Source of the DNA: Rhodobaculum claviforme | GTDB lineage: Bacteria > Pseudomonadota > Alphaproteobacteria > Rhodobacterales > Rhodobacteraceae | Length of the DNA: 64,000 bases | Direction: 5' to 3' | Assembly (NCBI RefSeq): GCF_016653255.1 | Contig: NZ_NHSD01000302.1 | Location: 1 to 64,000, forward strand | Shown here: piece after piece, positions 50,311-58,641 of the stretch | Position numbering within the stretch: the stretch's first letter is position 1 | Layout: each line of letters opens with the position of its first letter | Program-made: the position numbers and the translations under genes | The notes under the pieces: generated by a model | What the model was told of the DNA's origin: nothing | What the model saw: the letters and a program-made list of their open reading frames with translations, nothing else | The model's database searches: none

Positions 50311-53300
50311 TCAGCGCCGCGTGTCCAGAAGCGCCCGCGCCGCCTGAAGATCGGGCGTATCGAAGCCTTCGGTGAACCGCGCATGGATGGCGCAAAGTCG
50401 GGCGCGGGCCTCGGCGCGGGTGTGGCTGTCGGGCGCCAGCTGCGCCCAGCTTGTGGCTGTTCGCAGCTCCCATGACTGTGCCCCCTGACGCGCGGCCAGA
50501 TCGAGCGACGCGCGGAAATCGCGCTCGGCCGCGTGGTGCGCGTCCAGCTGTGTGTGCAGCACGCCGCGGATGCGCAGCACCTCGGGCAGATGCACGCGTT
50601 CCCGGTGCCGGTCATAGTGGCGCAGGCTGTCTTCGACCAGCGCGAGCGCCGCGCGTGGCTGCCCGTCCGCGGCCATCGCCTCGGCCTGCCGGGCGCGCAG
50701 ATAGCTGAGCCAGACGCGATGACCGGTCGCATGAAACCGCGTGATCGCCCCGTCCAGCAGCCGCGCGCCCTCGCGATGCCGGCCCAGCGCAAGGGCGGCG
50801 CAGCCGCGGTTGATCCGGGCCATGATGTCGGAGATCAGGGCCATGCCGTGCTCTGCGGCCACCGCCTCGGCCTCCTCGGTGCGCGCCAGAAGGGTGTGGG
50901 GGTCGCGCATCAGGTCGAACAGTTGCGCGCCCAGCGTGAACGCCAGTGCGCGGTCGAAGGGATGGCCCCGGCGGCGGGCATTGGCGTCCTTTTCGTCACT
51001 CGCGCGCCGGGCCTGATCGGGAAAGCCCATCAGCCAGAGCGCCGGGCCGCGATAGACCCCCTCGCCGGTGTAGGGGTCCATGTTGGCGGTCTGTGCGAGG
51101 TGCCAGTGCGCGTCGGGATCATAAAGTGCGCGCACGGCATCGCCATGCTCCAGCGAGGGGGCAAGATTGCCCATCCAGTAGTGTGCCGCCGAGGCCGCCC
51201 GATGCCCCACGATCGTCAGGTCCCCGTCGCCGTGCCGTGCGCCGGCCTCCAGCAGCCTGACCGCGCACTCCAGCGATGCCGGCATGTCGCAGATGGAAAA
51301 ATAGTGGATGCTCAGCGTGTTGAGGATCGGGCCGAGGCTGTCGGGCCGCTCCAGGCCCTGTGCCAGTCGCAGCGCTGGGGCCAGAACGGCGGCGATCTCG
51401 CCGTTGCCCCAACCATGCTGGGCCACCACCAGCGGTCCCAACCGTGTGCGCAGCCGCAATTCCAGCGCGTCGCGCGCGGCTGAGGGTGGCAGCTTGTCTG
51501 CCTCGGCCATGCCATTGCGCAGATAGGCGATTGTCTCGGGCAGGGCAAAGCGCGCCAGCGCCGCCGCGCCCGCCGCCTCCCACTGGTGGGCGGCAGGTTC
51601 GGGTTGGCCGGCCGCGCTGTAGTGATGCGCCAGCACCTCAGGCTCGGCCGGGTGGCCGCGGGCGGTCGCCAGGACCTCGGCGATGTGCAGATGGATCAGC
51701 CGGCGGTCCCGGTGCAGCAGGGACTCGGCCACCACGTCGCGCACCAGCGCATGCTTGAAGGTGTAGACCGCCTGCGCGCCCGCCCCCGTCCGCTGCACCA
51801 GCTCCAGTGTGACCAGCGCCTGAAGCGCGCCGTCCAGCGCGGCCGCATCGAACAGATCCAACGTGGCGACAAGGTCACGGCGGAACACCCGGCCGATGCA
51901 GGCGCCGATCTGGGCCAAGCGTCGCGCGGCCCCGGCCTGGTCCAGCCGCGCCAGCAGCAGATCGCGCAACGTATCCGGCACCGACGCAGGCACCGCGACG
52001 GCTGCGCTCAGCAGATCGCCCTCGTCCACGCCGGGCCGGTGGCTGGCAACGACCGCCTTGGTCAGCTCCTCGATGAAGAGCGGAACGCCGTCGGCCTGGT
52101 GCACGATCCCGCGGGCCAGCGCGTCCGACAGGGTGCCCGCACCGGCAATCGCCGCCACCAGCGCACTGCCCGCCGTCTCGTCCAGCGGCGCGATCCCGAT
52201 CCGTTCCAGACGCGCCCCCCCCAGCCAGTGCGGTGCCTCGGCGTCGCGGAACGACACGAGCATCATCACCGGCGTAGCCGAAAGCAGGTCCGACAGCGCA
52301 TCCAGAACCTCCAGCGTGCCGGCGTCGGCCCAATGCAGATCCTCGATCACCAGCGCCCCGCCGCGCCCCAGATGGGCCAGCACTGCGGCCAGCACCCGCG
52401 CCGTCTCGGCCCGCGCGGCGCCGGGCGTGGCCGTGATCGGGCCATAGGTCGCCGCATAGGGGATCCCCAGCACCGCGGCCGCATAGGCGGTGCGGTCCGC
52501 CGCCATTCCCGCCGCCTCGACCAGCCGCTCCAGGCGGCCAAGCCCTGCCTCGGCCCCGCTGCCCTCGATGTGCCGCCCCAGAAGCTGGGTCACCGGATGG
52601 AAGACGCTGTTGGCGAAATAGGGCGCGCATTGCAGCGTCAGCACGGGCCGGCCGGCGGCGGCGACGGTGTCGGACAGGGCATTGATCAGGCGGCTCTTGC
52701 CCACGCCCGCGTCTCCGGTCAGGGCGACGCCGCGGCCGGCGCCGCCGGCGGCGATCCCATGCCACAGCGCGCTCAGCCGACCGAACTCGGCCTGCCGGCC
52801 GACCATCGGGGTGGGCCGGGGGCCTGCGAGGGCGGCGAAGCGCGTGGCCCCCGACCGCAAGCCGGTCACCCGGTGGATGACGACCGGATCGTCATAGCCC
52901 TTCAGCGCAACGTGCCCCAGATCCTCGATCTCGAACGCGCCACGGACCATCTGCCGGACGGCGCCGCTGATGACGACGGTGCCGGGCGCGGCCTGATCCT
53001 GCAGCCGAGAGGCCAGGTTCAGGGTGCTGCTGACCAGTTCGCGGTCGTCGCTCGACACCGCCACGATCCCCGAGGCGATCCCGATGCGAACCCGCAACGC
53101 ACCAAGCGCCGCGATCCCCTCCAGAATGTCCAGCGCCGCACGGATCGCCCGCTCGGCCTCGCCCTCATGCTGGCGCGGATAGCCGAAGACCGCCAGCACC
53201 CCGTCGCCCAGCTGCTGGTGGACGTGGCCGTCATAGCGCTCGATCCGCGCCGCGCACAGTTCGGCATGGCGGCGGGCGAGATCGTTGACCTCTTCGGGAT

Positions 53301-53562
53301 CGAGGCGCCGCGACAGGCGGGTGAAGCCGACCAGATCGCAGAACATCGCCACGATATGGCGCCGCTCGCCGGCCCCGGCCGACGGTGTGCGCTCGGCTGC
53401 CAGCGCGTGCAGGATGCGCTTGCGCGGACCGAACGGCAGGCCAAGCTCGCGCAGGTCCTCCTCGGTCAGGATGCGCAACGTCTCCAGGTCGACGTCATTC
53501 GCCGCAAACGTCGGGGCATGGCGTGCAAGGCCGTGGCCCTCCAGCCAGTCCAGTATGGTCAT
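50311..53562 (-). CDS. SAM-domain / class III nucleotidyl cyclase / AAA-type ATPase / TPR-like signalling protein
   Basis: A 1083-residue protein. Residues 1-57 match a SAM domain (ILDWLEGHGLARHAPTF, LRILTEEDLRELGL). Residues about 65-230 are a class III adenylate/guanylate cyclase: VAMFCDLVGFTRLS with the metal-binding Asp, QQLGDGVLAVFGYP, and LNLASRLQ near the transition-state Asn/Arg. From about 255 an ATPase follows with Walker A LTGDAGVGKSRL and ALVIEDLHWAD as the Walker B region. The C-terminal 500 residues are helical and TPR-like. This architecture is common in rhizobia and relatives and is usually called adenylate cyclase; the real product (cAMP or cGMP) is not readable here. Its ATG overlaps the flavoprotein stop as ATGA, so it belongs to the oxidase operon. 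Confidence 0.88.
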   Translation of the reverse strand: MTILDWLEGHGLARHAPTFAANDVDLETLRILTEEDLRELGLPFGPRKRILHALAAERTPSAGAGERRHIVAMFCDLVGFTRLSRRLDPEEVNDLARRHAELCAARIERYDGHVHQQLGDGVLAVFGYPRQHEGEAERAIRAALDILEGIAALGALRVRIGIASGIVAVSSDDRELVSSTLNLASRLQDQAAPGTVVISGAVRQMVRGAFEIEDLGHVALKGYDDPVVIHRVTGLRSGATRFAALAGPRPTPMVGRQAEFGRLSALWHGIAAGGAGRGVALTGDAGVGKSRLINALSDTVAAAGRPVLTLQCAPYFANSVFHPVTQLLGRHIEGSGAEAGLGRLERLVEAAGMAADRTAYAAAVLGIPYAATYGPITATPGAARAETARVLAAVLAHLGRGGALVIEDLHWADAGTLEVLDALSDLLSATPVMMLVSFRDAEAPHWLGGARLERIGIAPLDETAGSALVAAIAGAGTLSDALARGIVHQADGVPLFIEELTKAVVASHRPGVDEGDLLSAAVAVPASVPDTLRDLLLARLDQAGAARRLAQIGACIGRVFRRDLVATLDLFDAAALDGALQALVTLELVQRTGAGAQAVYTFKHALVRDVVAESLLHRDRRLIHLHIAEVLATARGHPAEPEVLAHHYSAAGQPEPAAHQWEAAGAAALARFALPETIAYLRNGMAEADKLPPSAARDALELRLRTRLGPLVVAQHGWGNGEIAAVLAPALRLAQGLERPDSLGPILNTLSIHYFSICDMPASLECAVRLLEAGARHGDGDLTIVGHRAASAAHYWMGNLAPSLEHGDAVRALYDPDAHWHLAQTANMDPYTGEGVYRGPALWLMGFPDQARRASDEKDANARRRGHPFDRALAFTLGAQLFDLMRDPHTLLARTEEAEAVAAEHGMALISDIMARINRGCAALALGRHREGARLLDGAITRFHATGHRVWLSYLRARQAEAMAADGQPRAALALVEDSLRHYDRHRERVHLPEVLRIRGVLHTQLDAHHAAERDFRASLDLAARQGAQSWELRTATSWAQLAPDSHTRAEARARLCAIHARFTEGFDTPDLQAARALLDTRR

Positions 53563-54989
53563 TGCGCTGCGGGTCCCGGCTGCGCCCCCATGTCCGTCCC
53601 CGTTTCCGGCGGTTCCAGCACGATCACCCCATCATCCAGAAGCCGGGCGAGGATCGCAAGCGCCGGCTTCAGCGGCACCCGATCGCCCCAGGACCGCGCA
53701 ACCTCCAGCGGGGTGGCGCCCTGCGGGAACCGCGCCAGCAGAGGCGCGATCGCATGCCCGCCGAGATAGGCGATGGGGCCGTCGATGCCGGGGTGGGTCA
53801 CGACCGGCTGCTCGGACACGAATTCGGCCCCCAGACATGGCGCAATGCCGATCCGCGTCAGCGGTGACACCCGCGCCGGCCGCATCCGCATCAGCTGCGC
53901 ATCGAGCGCCGGACCCGGTGGGGATGACGCATCAGGCGCGCCGGCCGCGCGCTCCTGCCAGAAGCGATCGGGCCGGGTCGCCGCGGCTGTCGCATAATGC
54001 GCTGTCGCCCATCGACGGTGGCGATCCGCGGTCCGGCGCAAGCTGTCCCGGTAGAACGCCAGCGCCGTGGTGCCCGCCTCAGGGCGGCGCAGCAGCGTGT
54101 TGGCGGTCACGGCGGCGGCGAGGGCCCCCTGAATGGCCTTCTGCACCCCGCTCGAGGAGATCGGATCGAGCGACAGCGCGGCATCGCCCACACGGATGAA
54201 GCGCGGGCCGACCGGGTCCGCGCTGATGCGCGGGGTCGCATCGCGCGCCCCGACCGGCCCATCGCATGTCCGGCCCGAGAGGCCCCGCAGCAGGCGCGAC
54301 TGCGCCAGCAAGGTGCGCAGTCGTGCCTGCAGCGTCGTCCCGCGGGCCGCGCGCAGGGTTTCGGGGCGACAGATCACCAGCGTGTTGTAAAGCCCACCCG
54401 GCAGCGGGACGCCCCAGAACCAGGCCTGCGCGCCGGCCTCGATGCAGGGCTCGGGCGGGGTGTCGACCCCAAGGCGCCAATAGGCATGGGCGGCAATGGT
54501 CCGCGGGCCCTGCGCGATGCCCTGCCCGGTGCGGCCGGTGGCATCCGCCAGGAAATCGCCGCGCCAGTGGACGGGGCCCTGCGCGGTCGACAGCACCAGC
54601 CTCCAGCCCGTCGCATCGGCGGTGCGGGCAACCACCGATGCGGTCTGCCGTACCACCACCCCCGCCGCGCGGGCGATCTCCAGCAACCGCGCATCCAGCC
54701 GCCCGCGATCGATGATGCAGCCCGCCGCCGCCGGGTCGAGCCGCCGACCCTCGGGCCCGTCCCAGAGCTGTCGGATGGCCGCAACGGGCCGTCCGCCCGC
54801 ATGTGCAATCGCGTCGCCGGCGCCCACCGCCTCCAGCAACGGACGCACGCCGGGCGTCAGCGCCTCGCCTAGACGCCGGCGCGGGAAGGCCGCGCGCTCC
54901 ACCAGCGTGACCTCGTGGCCCAGCATCGCCATGCGGATCGCAAACACCGATCCCGCCGGCCCGGCTCCGATGACGAGGACGCGGCTCAC
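53559..54989 (-). CDS. LodB-like FAD-dependent oxidoreductase (quinone cofactor maturation)
   Basis: A 476-residue flavoprotein from GTG 54989 (the frame is open further upstream, but only this start fits the fold). VLVIGAGPAGSVFAIRM is the FAD-binding GxGxxG fold. RVGDAALSLDPISSSGVQKA is the second FAD motif, typical of the tryptophan halogenase/LodB group. LodB-type proteins oxidise the Trp precursor of the cysteine-tryptophylquinone in LodA-type oxidases. From about residue 390 there is an added tail with IAPLLARFPQGATPLEVARS and LAILARLLDDGVIVLE, a PqqD/winged-helix-like fold. The GTG overlaps the radical SAM stop as GTGA. Its place two genes after the LodA-like gene supports the maturation role. 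Confidence 0.82.
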   Translation of the reverse strand: MSRVLVIGAGPAGSVFAIRMAMLGHEVTLVERAAFPRRRLGEALTPGVRPLLEAVGAGDAIAHAGGRPVAAIRQLWDGPEGRRLDPAAAGCIIDRGRLDARLLEIARAAGVVVRQTASVVARTADATGWRLVLSTAQGPVHWRGDFLADATGRTGQGIAQGPRTIAAHAYWRLGVDTPPEPCIEAGAQAWFWGVPLPGGLYNTLVICRPETLRAARGTTLQARLRTLLAQSRLLRGLSGRTCDGPVGARDATPRISADPVGPRFIRVGDAALSLDPISSSGVQKAIQGALAAAVTANTLLRRPEAGTTALAFYRDSLRRTADRHRRWATAHYATAAATRPDRFWQERAAGAPDASSPPGPALDAQLMRMRPARVSPLTRIGIAPCLGAEFVSEQPVVTHPGIDGPIAYLGGHAIAPLLARFPQGATPLEVARSWGDRVPLKPALAILARLLDDGVIVLEPPETGTDMGAQPGPAAQ

Positions 54990-56335
54990 CGGAGCGTTGC
55001 TGGCGCGCCTGTGACGCCGGCCTCGGACAGCCGCAGCCATGCCCCGAGGCCATAGTCCAGCCAGCCGCGGATGTAGTCGCAGGCCGGTCGGCCCCGGGCG
55101 ATCACCTCGTGATGGCAGCCGCCGCCGCACAGATACCGCGCCCAGCAATCACGACAGGGGGCCTGCGTGTGGACATGGCGTTGCGCCAGCCATTCCGCAC
55201 GCCGCGCCGCGTCCGCCCCATCGGCCAGCGAGCCCATCGCCCCCGCCGGGTCGCCCACGAACCGATGGCAGGCCGCCAGCGCCCCGTCCGCCGAAACGCC
55301 GAGATACCCGGCCCCCGCACCGCAGGGATAGGGCCGGTGGGTGCCCCGCCCGATTTCGCGCAGCAGGTTCAGCATGTTGAGGAACGGATACCGCCGCCCG
55401 GCCCGCGCATGCGCCTCGAAGGCGCGGCCGCAGTCGATCATCCCCTCAAGCATCACCGCAAGGTCGTCGGGCTGCATCTCGTCCCGGCCATTGGGTGACG
55501 CCAGCATCGGCGCGAAGCCGACGCTGTGGAATCCCTCGGCCACGAAGGCGTCCAGCGTCTCGCGCAGCGCAAGGTTGTCGGGCGTCACCGTGACCCGGGC
55601 CGACACCTGCATCCGGCGCTGCATGGCGATCAGCGGGCGTGTGCGCGCCATGATCCGGTCGAAGCTGCCGCCGCCCCCGGCAAAGGGGCGCAGGCGGTCA
55701 TGGGCCGTGCGGTCGCCGTCCAGACTGATGGTGACGGCAAAGCCGTGCGCCTCGAAAAAGGCGCCGTCGTCCTCGGTCAGCAGCGTGCCGTTCGTGGTGA
55801 TGGAAAAGCCCACGTCGAGGCCCTTCGCGGCGGCGCGCTCCACCGCATGGCGGGTCGTCTGGCGGATCACCGCACGATTGGCCAGTGGCTCACCGCCCAG
55901 AAAGGCGAGGCTGATCCGCCCACCCTCGGGGGCGTCCGCGACCAGCAGATCCACCGCGCGTTCGGCATCCGCCTGCGTCATGTTGCGCGGTGCGGCGCCA
56001 AAGCCGCCCTGTTCGGCATAGCAATAGCTGCACCCGAGGTTGCATTTCTGCGCCACCGCCAGCGACAGCGCATGAATCGTCGGTGGTGCGATGGGCACGT
56101 CATCGATCATCGGCCGCCCCCCCAGGCCCAGCCGGACGAGCAGATCCGCCACCGCGCCTTCGCCGTCCCGGGCCATCGCGTGCTCCAGCGCCGCGACCAG
56201 CCCCGGGTCGATGTCATAAAGTCGGCTGCCGTCTGCGACGAACAGATGGTCGCCCTGCCCGGTCCGCACCAGATGCGCATGGCGCGACCGGGGGCGTGAG
56301 GCCTCCATCGCGTGGCGGGCCGCGGTCGCGCTCAT
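54986..56335 (-). CDS. Radical SAM/SPASM peptide-modifying enzyme (QhpD/PeaB-like)
   Basis: A 449-residue protein. The N-terminal part (HLVRTGQGDHLFVADGSRLY) precedes the radical SAM core, with CNLGCSYC giving the iron-sulfur Cys at 98, 102 and 105. FLGGEPL, the glycine-rich SAM-binding piece, and ITTNGTLL and ISLDGD follow. The C-terminal SPASM region has Cys in YPCGAGAGY, ALAACHRF, CRDCWARYLCGGGCHHE and CDYIRGW, enough for two auxiliary clusters. The style resembles QhpD/PeaB, which makes thioether crosslinks in quinohemoprotein amine dehydrogenase, and also sulfatase-maturing enzymes. It overlaps both neighbours by four bases (ATGA and GTGA). Known LodA systems are reported to need only LodB, so its presence here is unusual. 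Confidence 0.83.
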   Translation of the reverse strand: MSATAARHAMEASRPRSRHAHLVRTGQGDHLFVADGSRLYDIDPGLVAALEHAMARDGEGAVADLLVRLGLGGRPMIDDVPIAPPTIHALSLAVAQKCNLGCSYCYAEQGGFGAAPRNMTQADAERAVDLLVADAPEGGRISLAFLGGEPLANRAVIRQTTRHAVERAAAKGLDVGFSITTNGTLLTEDDGAFFEAHGFAVTISLDGDRTAHDRLRPFAGGGGSFDRIMARTRPLIAMQRRMQVSARVTVTPDNLALRETLDAFVAEGFHSVGFAPMLASPNGRDEMQPDDLAVMLEGMIDCGRAFEAHARAGRRYPFLNMLNLLREIGRGTHRPYPCGAGAGYLGVSADGALAACHRFVGDPAGAMGSLADGADAARRAEWLAQRHVHTQAPCRDCWARYLCGGGCHHEVIARGRPACDYIRGWLDYGLGAWLRLSEAGVTGAPATLR

Positions 56336-58641
56336 TGCGGGTCGGTCTCCTCGCCTTCGGCGTCACGGCCACCGATCTGGAACCGCAGCAGCCGCTCCCA
56401 GTCGGCGAACAGGTCATCGTACAGGATCAGCCGCGTGTCGGCATAGTCGTCGGGTACATAGCTGCCGGTGCGCGTCTTCTGCAGCCAGTTGTCGCCGTGC
56501 GCGAGGCCATCGCGCCCGACCTCCACATTGACGAAATCCGGCCGCGCCGACGCCCAGTAGTAGCACGAGCACTCCCGGTAATCGTTCTGCCAGGGCGAGC
56601 ACAGGCCCTGCGTCAGCTCGCCGGCTTCGGCCAGCGCCTCGGCGATCACGGCGGTGTCGTCGGCAAAGAACTGCTCCACCGCCATGTCGATGGGCACGGC
56701 CGCGGCGTCGTGCGGCAGATAGGCCTCGGAGGGCAGCGGCGAAAAATGACAGGTCACATGCCCGCCCTGATGGCGTGCCAGGATCGGCGCCAGCGCATTG
56801 GACCATTCCAGCGGCGCAAGGCCCTCGGGGTTGTCGGTCGTCGTCAGCAGGATCTGATCGGCCGGCGATGAGGGCGCGGGCCCCGTCAGCGGGGCCGTGA
56901 ACACGGTATCGATCCCGTCGTGGGTCGTGACCCGCACCAGGCGGTGGCCCACCAGATCCCGGGGTGGGTGTTCCGGCCGCCCGGCCGCGCGCCATGCGGC
57001 GGCAATGACCTCCGGGGGCAGGGTGCAGGCGGTGATCAGGTTGTCGTATTCCCGCAGCGTCACACCCCGGAACAGTCGGCGCCAGGCGGCGCGGAAATCC
57101 ATCTCCAGGCCCGGACAGCAATTCGCCACCGATGTCTCGGGGCGCGAGCTGACGGGGTTTCCCTGCGCGGCATAGTGCAGCTGCGCCGTCAGGTTGCGCG
57201 CCGTCAGCCCGGCCGCCGCCGGGGGCGGCGGTGTGCTGATCTGCGCGGGGATGTCGGCGGCGCGCCGGATCGTGTCGATCTGCCGACGCGTCAGGGCGAG
57301 GTATCCGTTATCGGCGCCGCACATCATGGCCGGCATCTTGCGCCGGCCGTAATCGGTGAAATCCGTGACCTCCTCGGGGCGGCGCATCAGGTCGCCGAAC
57401 CAGGGCGCGACCCCACCGGCCAGCGCCGCATAGACCCGCTCGTGCAGCGCCTCCACCGCGAGCGGGTCCACCAGTTCCACCGGCATCACCGGGCGCAGCG
57501 CGCGTTCGGTGTCGGCCGATTCCTCCTGCGGCATCGAGTCGAGCTTCAATGCCGACCGGCCCTTGAAGTCATTGCCGTTGGTGACGGCGGTGTTCATGAA
57601 GCGCACCGTCTCGAAGGCGCGGCGCACGATGTCGAGGGCGCGGCTGCGGATCGCCTCGGGGGGCTCGTCGCGGGTCACCTCGGGGCCGTGGATGACCTGC
57701 TCCAGATCGTCGGCCAGGCTGCGCAGGAACATCGCGTCCGGCGCAATGTCGGGCGGGCCCACGCAGATCCGCGCCTGTGCCCCGAGGGTGCGCCCGTCGG
57801 GCAGTGTCACCGACACATCGACGAACCCGTCGCAGGCATCGTCCAGATAGCCGCGGCTTTCGGCGCGGTTGTAGTTCAGCCAGCTCGGGGCCGGCGGCTC
57901 GATGGCGAACAGGGCCGGCGGCACGGTTGCGTTGTGATAGCCCAGCCGCGCCTCCGTCTCGCCCGACAGCGTCTCGACGTCCGGCCCGCCGAGATAGCCG
58001 TACCACCCCTTGCGGTGGTCATAGATGCGCCGCTCGGGCGCGATCACATCATGCGGGACCTTGCCCTCCCGCGTGGCATCGGGGCCATAGATGTGACCGG
58101 CCGGAGGCGTGAAGCGCAGCCGCAGCTCGGGGAAGGCCTCGGTCGGACGGATGAAGCGGACATGTCCGAAATCGACATGGGCGCCGGGCCGGTCGATGAA
58201 ATTCGTACAGGTCCCCGCCAGGGGCACCGCGTCGTGGGTGTCGAACCACCCGGTGTCGGCGGCGACGATGTCGTCGGGATCGCCCGTGCGCCGGAATATC
58301 TTGCGGTTGGCGACGCGGACACGCCAGCGCACCGCCATCCCGGCGTCCTGGCACACGGGCACAAGCCGATCGCCTGCGGCGAGCCCATGCACCTCCAGGA
58401 ACGGTGCGACGGGGCGGATGCGCCCATCGGTGCGAAAGCGGATCGCATCGGGGGTGTGCACACCGCTGATGGCGCCGGTCCGCGGGTCCACCCGCAGGGT
58501 CGGGCGCGGGACGATCCTGCGGTGGCCGAGGGGGCGGTCGGGGTCGACCTCCACGCTGTAGTTGTCGACGGGCTCCGCGGCCGACCCGAAGCGGCCGATC
58601 GCCAGCGGCGGCAGGATGCGCAGCGCGGTGGGGCCGGTCAT
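56332..58641 (-). CDS. LodA/GoxA-like cysteine-tryptophylquinone amino-acid oxidase
   Basis: A 769-residue protein from ATG 58641, which overlaps the ferritin-like stop as ATGA; the open frame extends upstream to 58818 but only as noise. N-terminal ILPPLAIGRFGS and the DDLEQVIHGPEVTRDEPPEA region match the LodA/GoxA family of L-lysine-6- and glycine oxidases, which release ammonia and hydrogen peroxide. Candidate quinone partners are Cys508/509 in NCCPGLEMDFRAAWR and Trp684 in CSPWQNDYREC. In LodA and GoxA the same Cys and Trp motifs form the cofactor. There is no signal peptide, as in LodA, which leaves the cell by an unclear route. The substrate amino acid is not readable. Confidence 0.85.
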   Translation of the reverse strand: MTGPTALRILPPLAIGRFGSAAEPVDNYSVEVDPDRPLGHRRIVPRPTLRVDPRTGAISGVHTPDAIRFRTDGRIRPVAPFLEVHGLAAGDRLVPVCQDAGMAVRWRVRVANRKIFRRTGDPDDIVAADTGWFDTHDAVPLAGTCTNFIDRPGAHVDFGHVRFIRPTEAFPELRLRFTPPAGHIYGPDATREGKVPHDVIAPERRIYDHRKGWYGYLGGPDVETLSGETEARLGYHNATVPPALFAIEPPAPSWLNYNRAESRGYLDDACDGFVDVSVTLPDGRTLGAQARICVGPPDIAPDAMFLRSLADDLEQVIHGPEVTRDEPPEAIRSRALDIVRRAFETVRFMNTAVTNGNDFKGRSALKLDSMPQEESADTERALRPVMPVELVDPLAVEALHERVYAALAGGVAPWFGDLMRRPEEVTDFTDYGRRKMPAMMCGADNGYLALTRRQIDTIRRAADIPAQISTPPPPAAAGLTARNLTAQLHYAAQGNPVSSRPETSVANCCPGLEMDFRAAWRRLFRGVTLREYDNLITACTLPPEVIAAAWRAAGRPEHPPRDLVGHRLVRVTTHDGIDTVFTAPLTGPAPSSPADQILLTTTDNPEGLAPLEWSNALAPILARHQGGHVTCHFSPLPSEAYLPHDAAAVPIDMAVEQFFADDTAVIAEALAEAGELTQGLCSPWQNDYRECSCYYWASARPDFVNVEVGRDGLAHGDNWLQKTRTGSYVPDDYADTRLILYDDLFADWERLLRFQIGGRDAEGEETDPQ

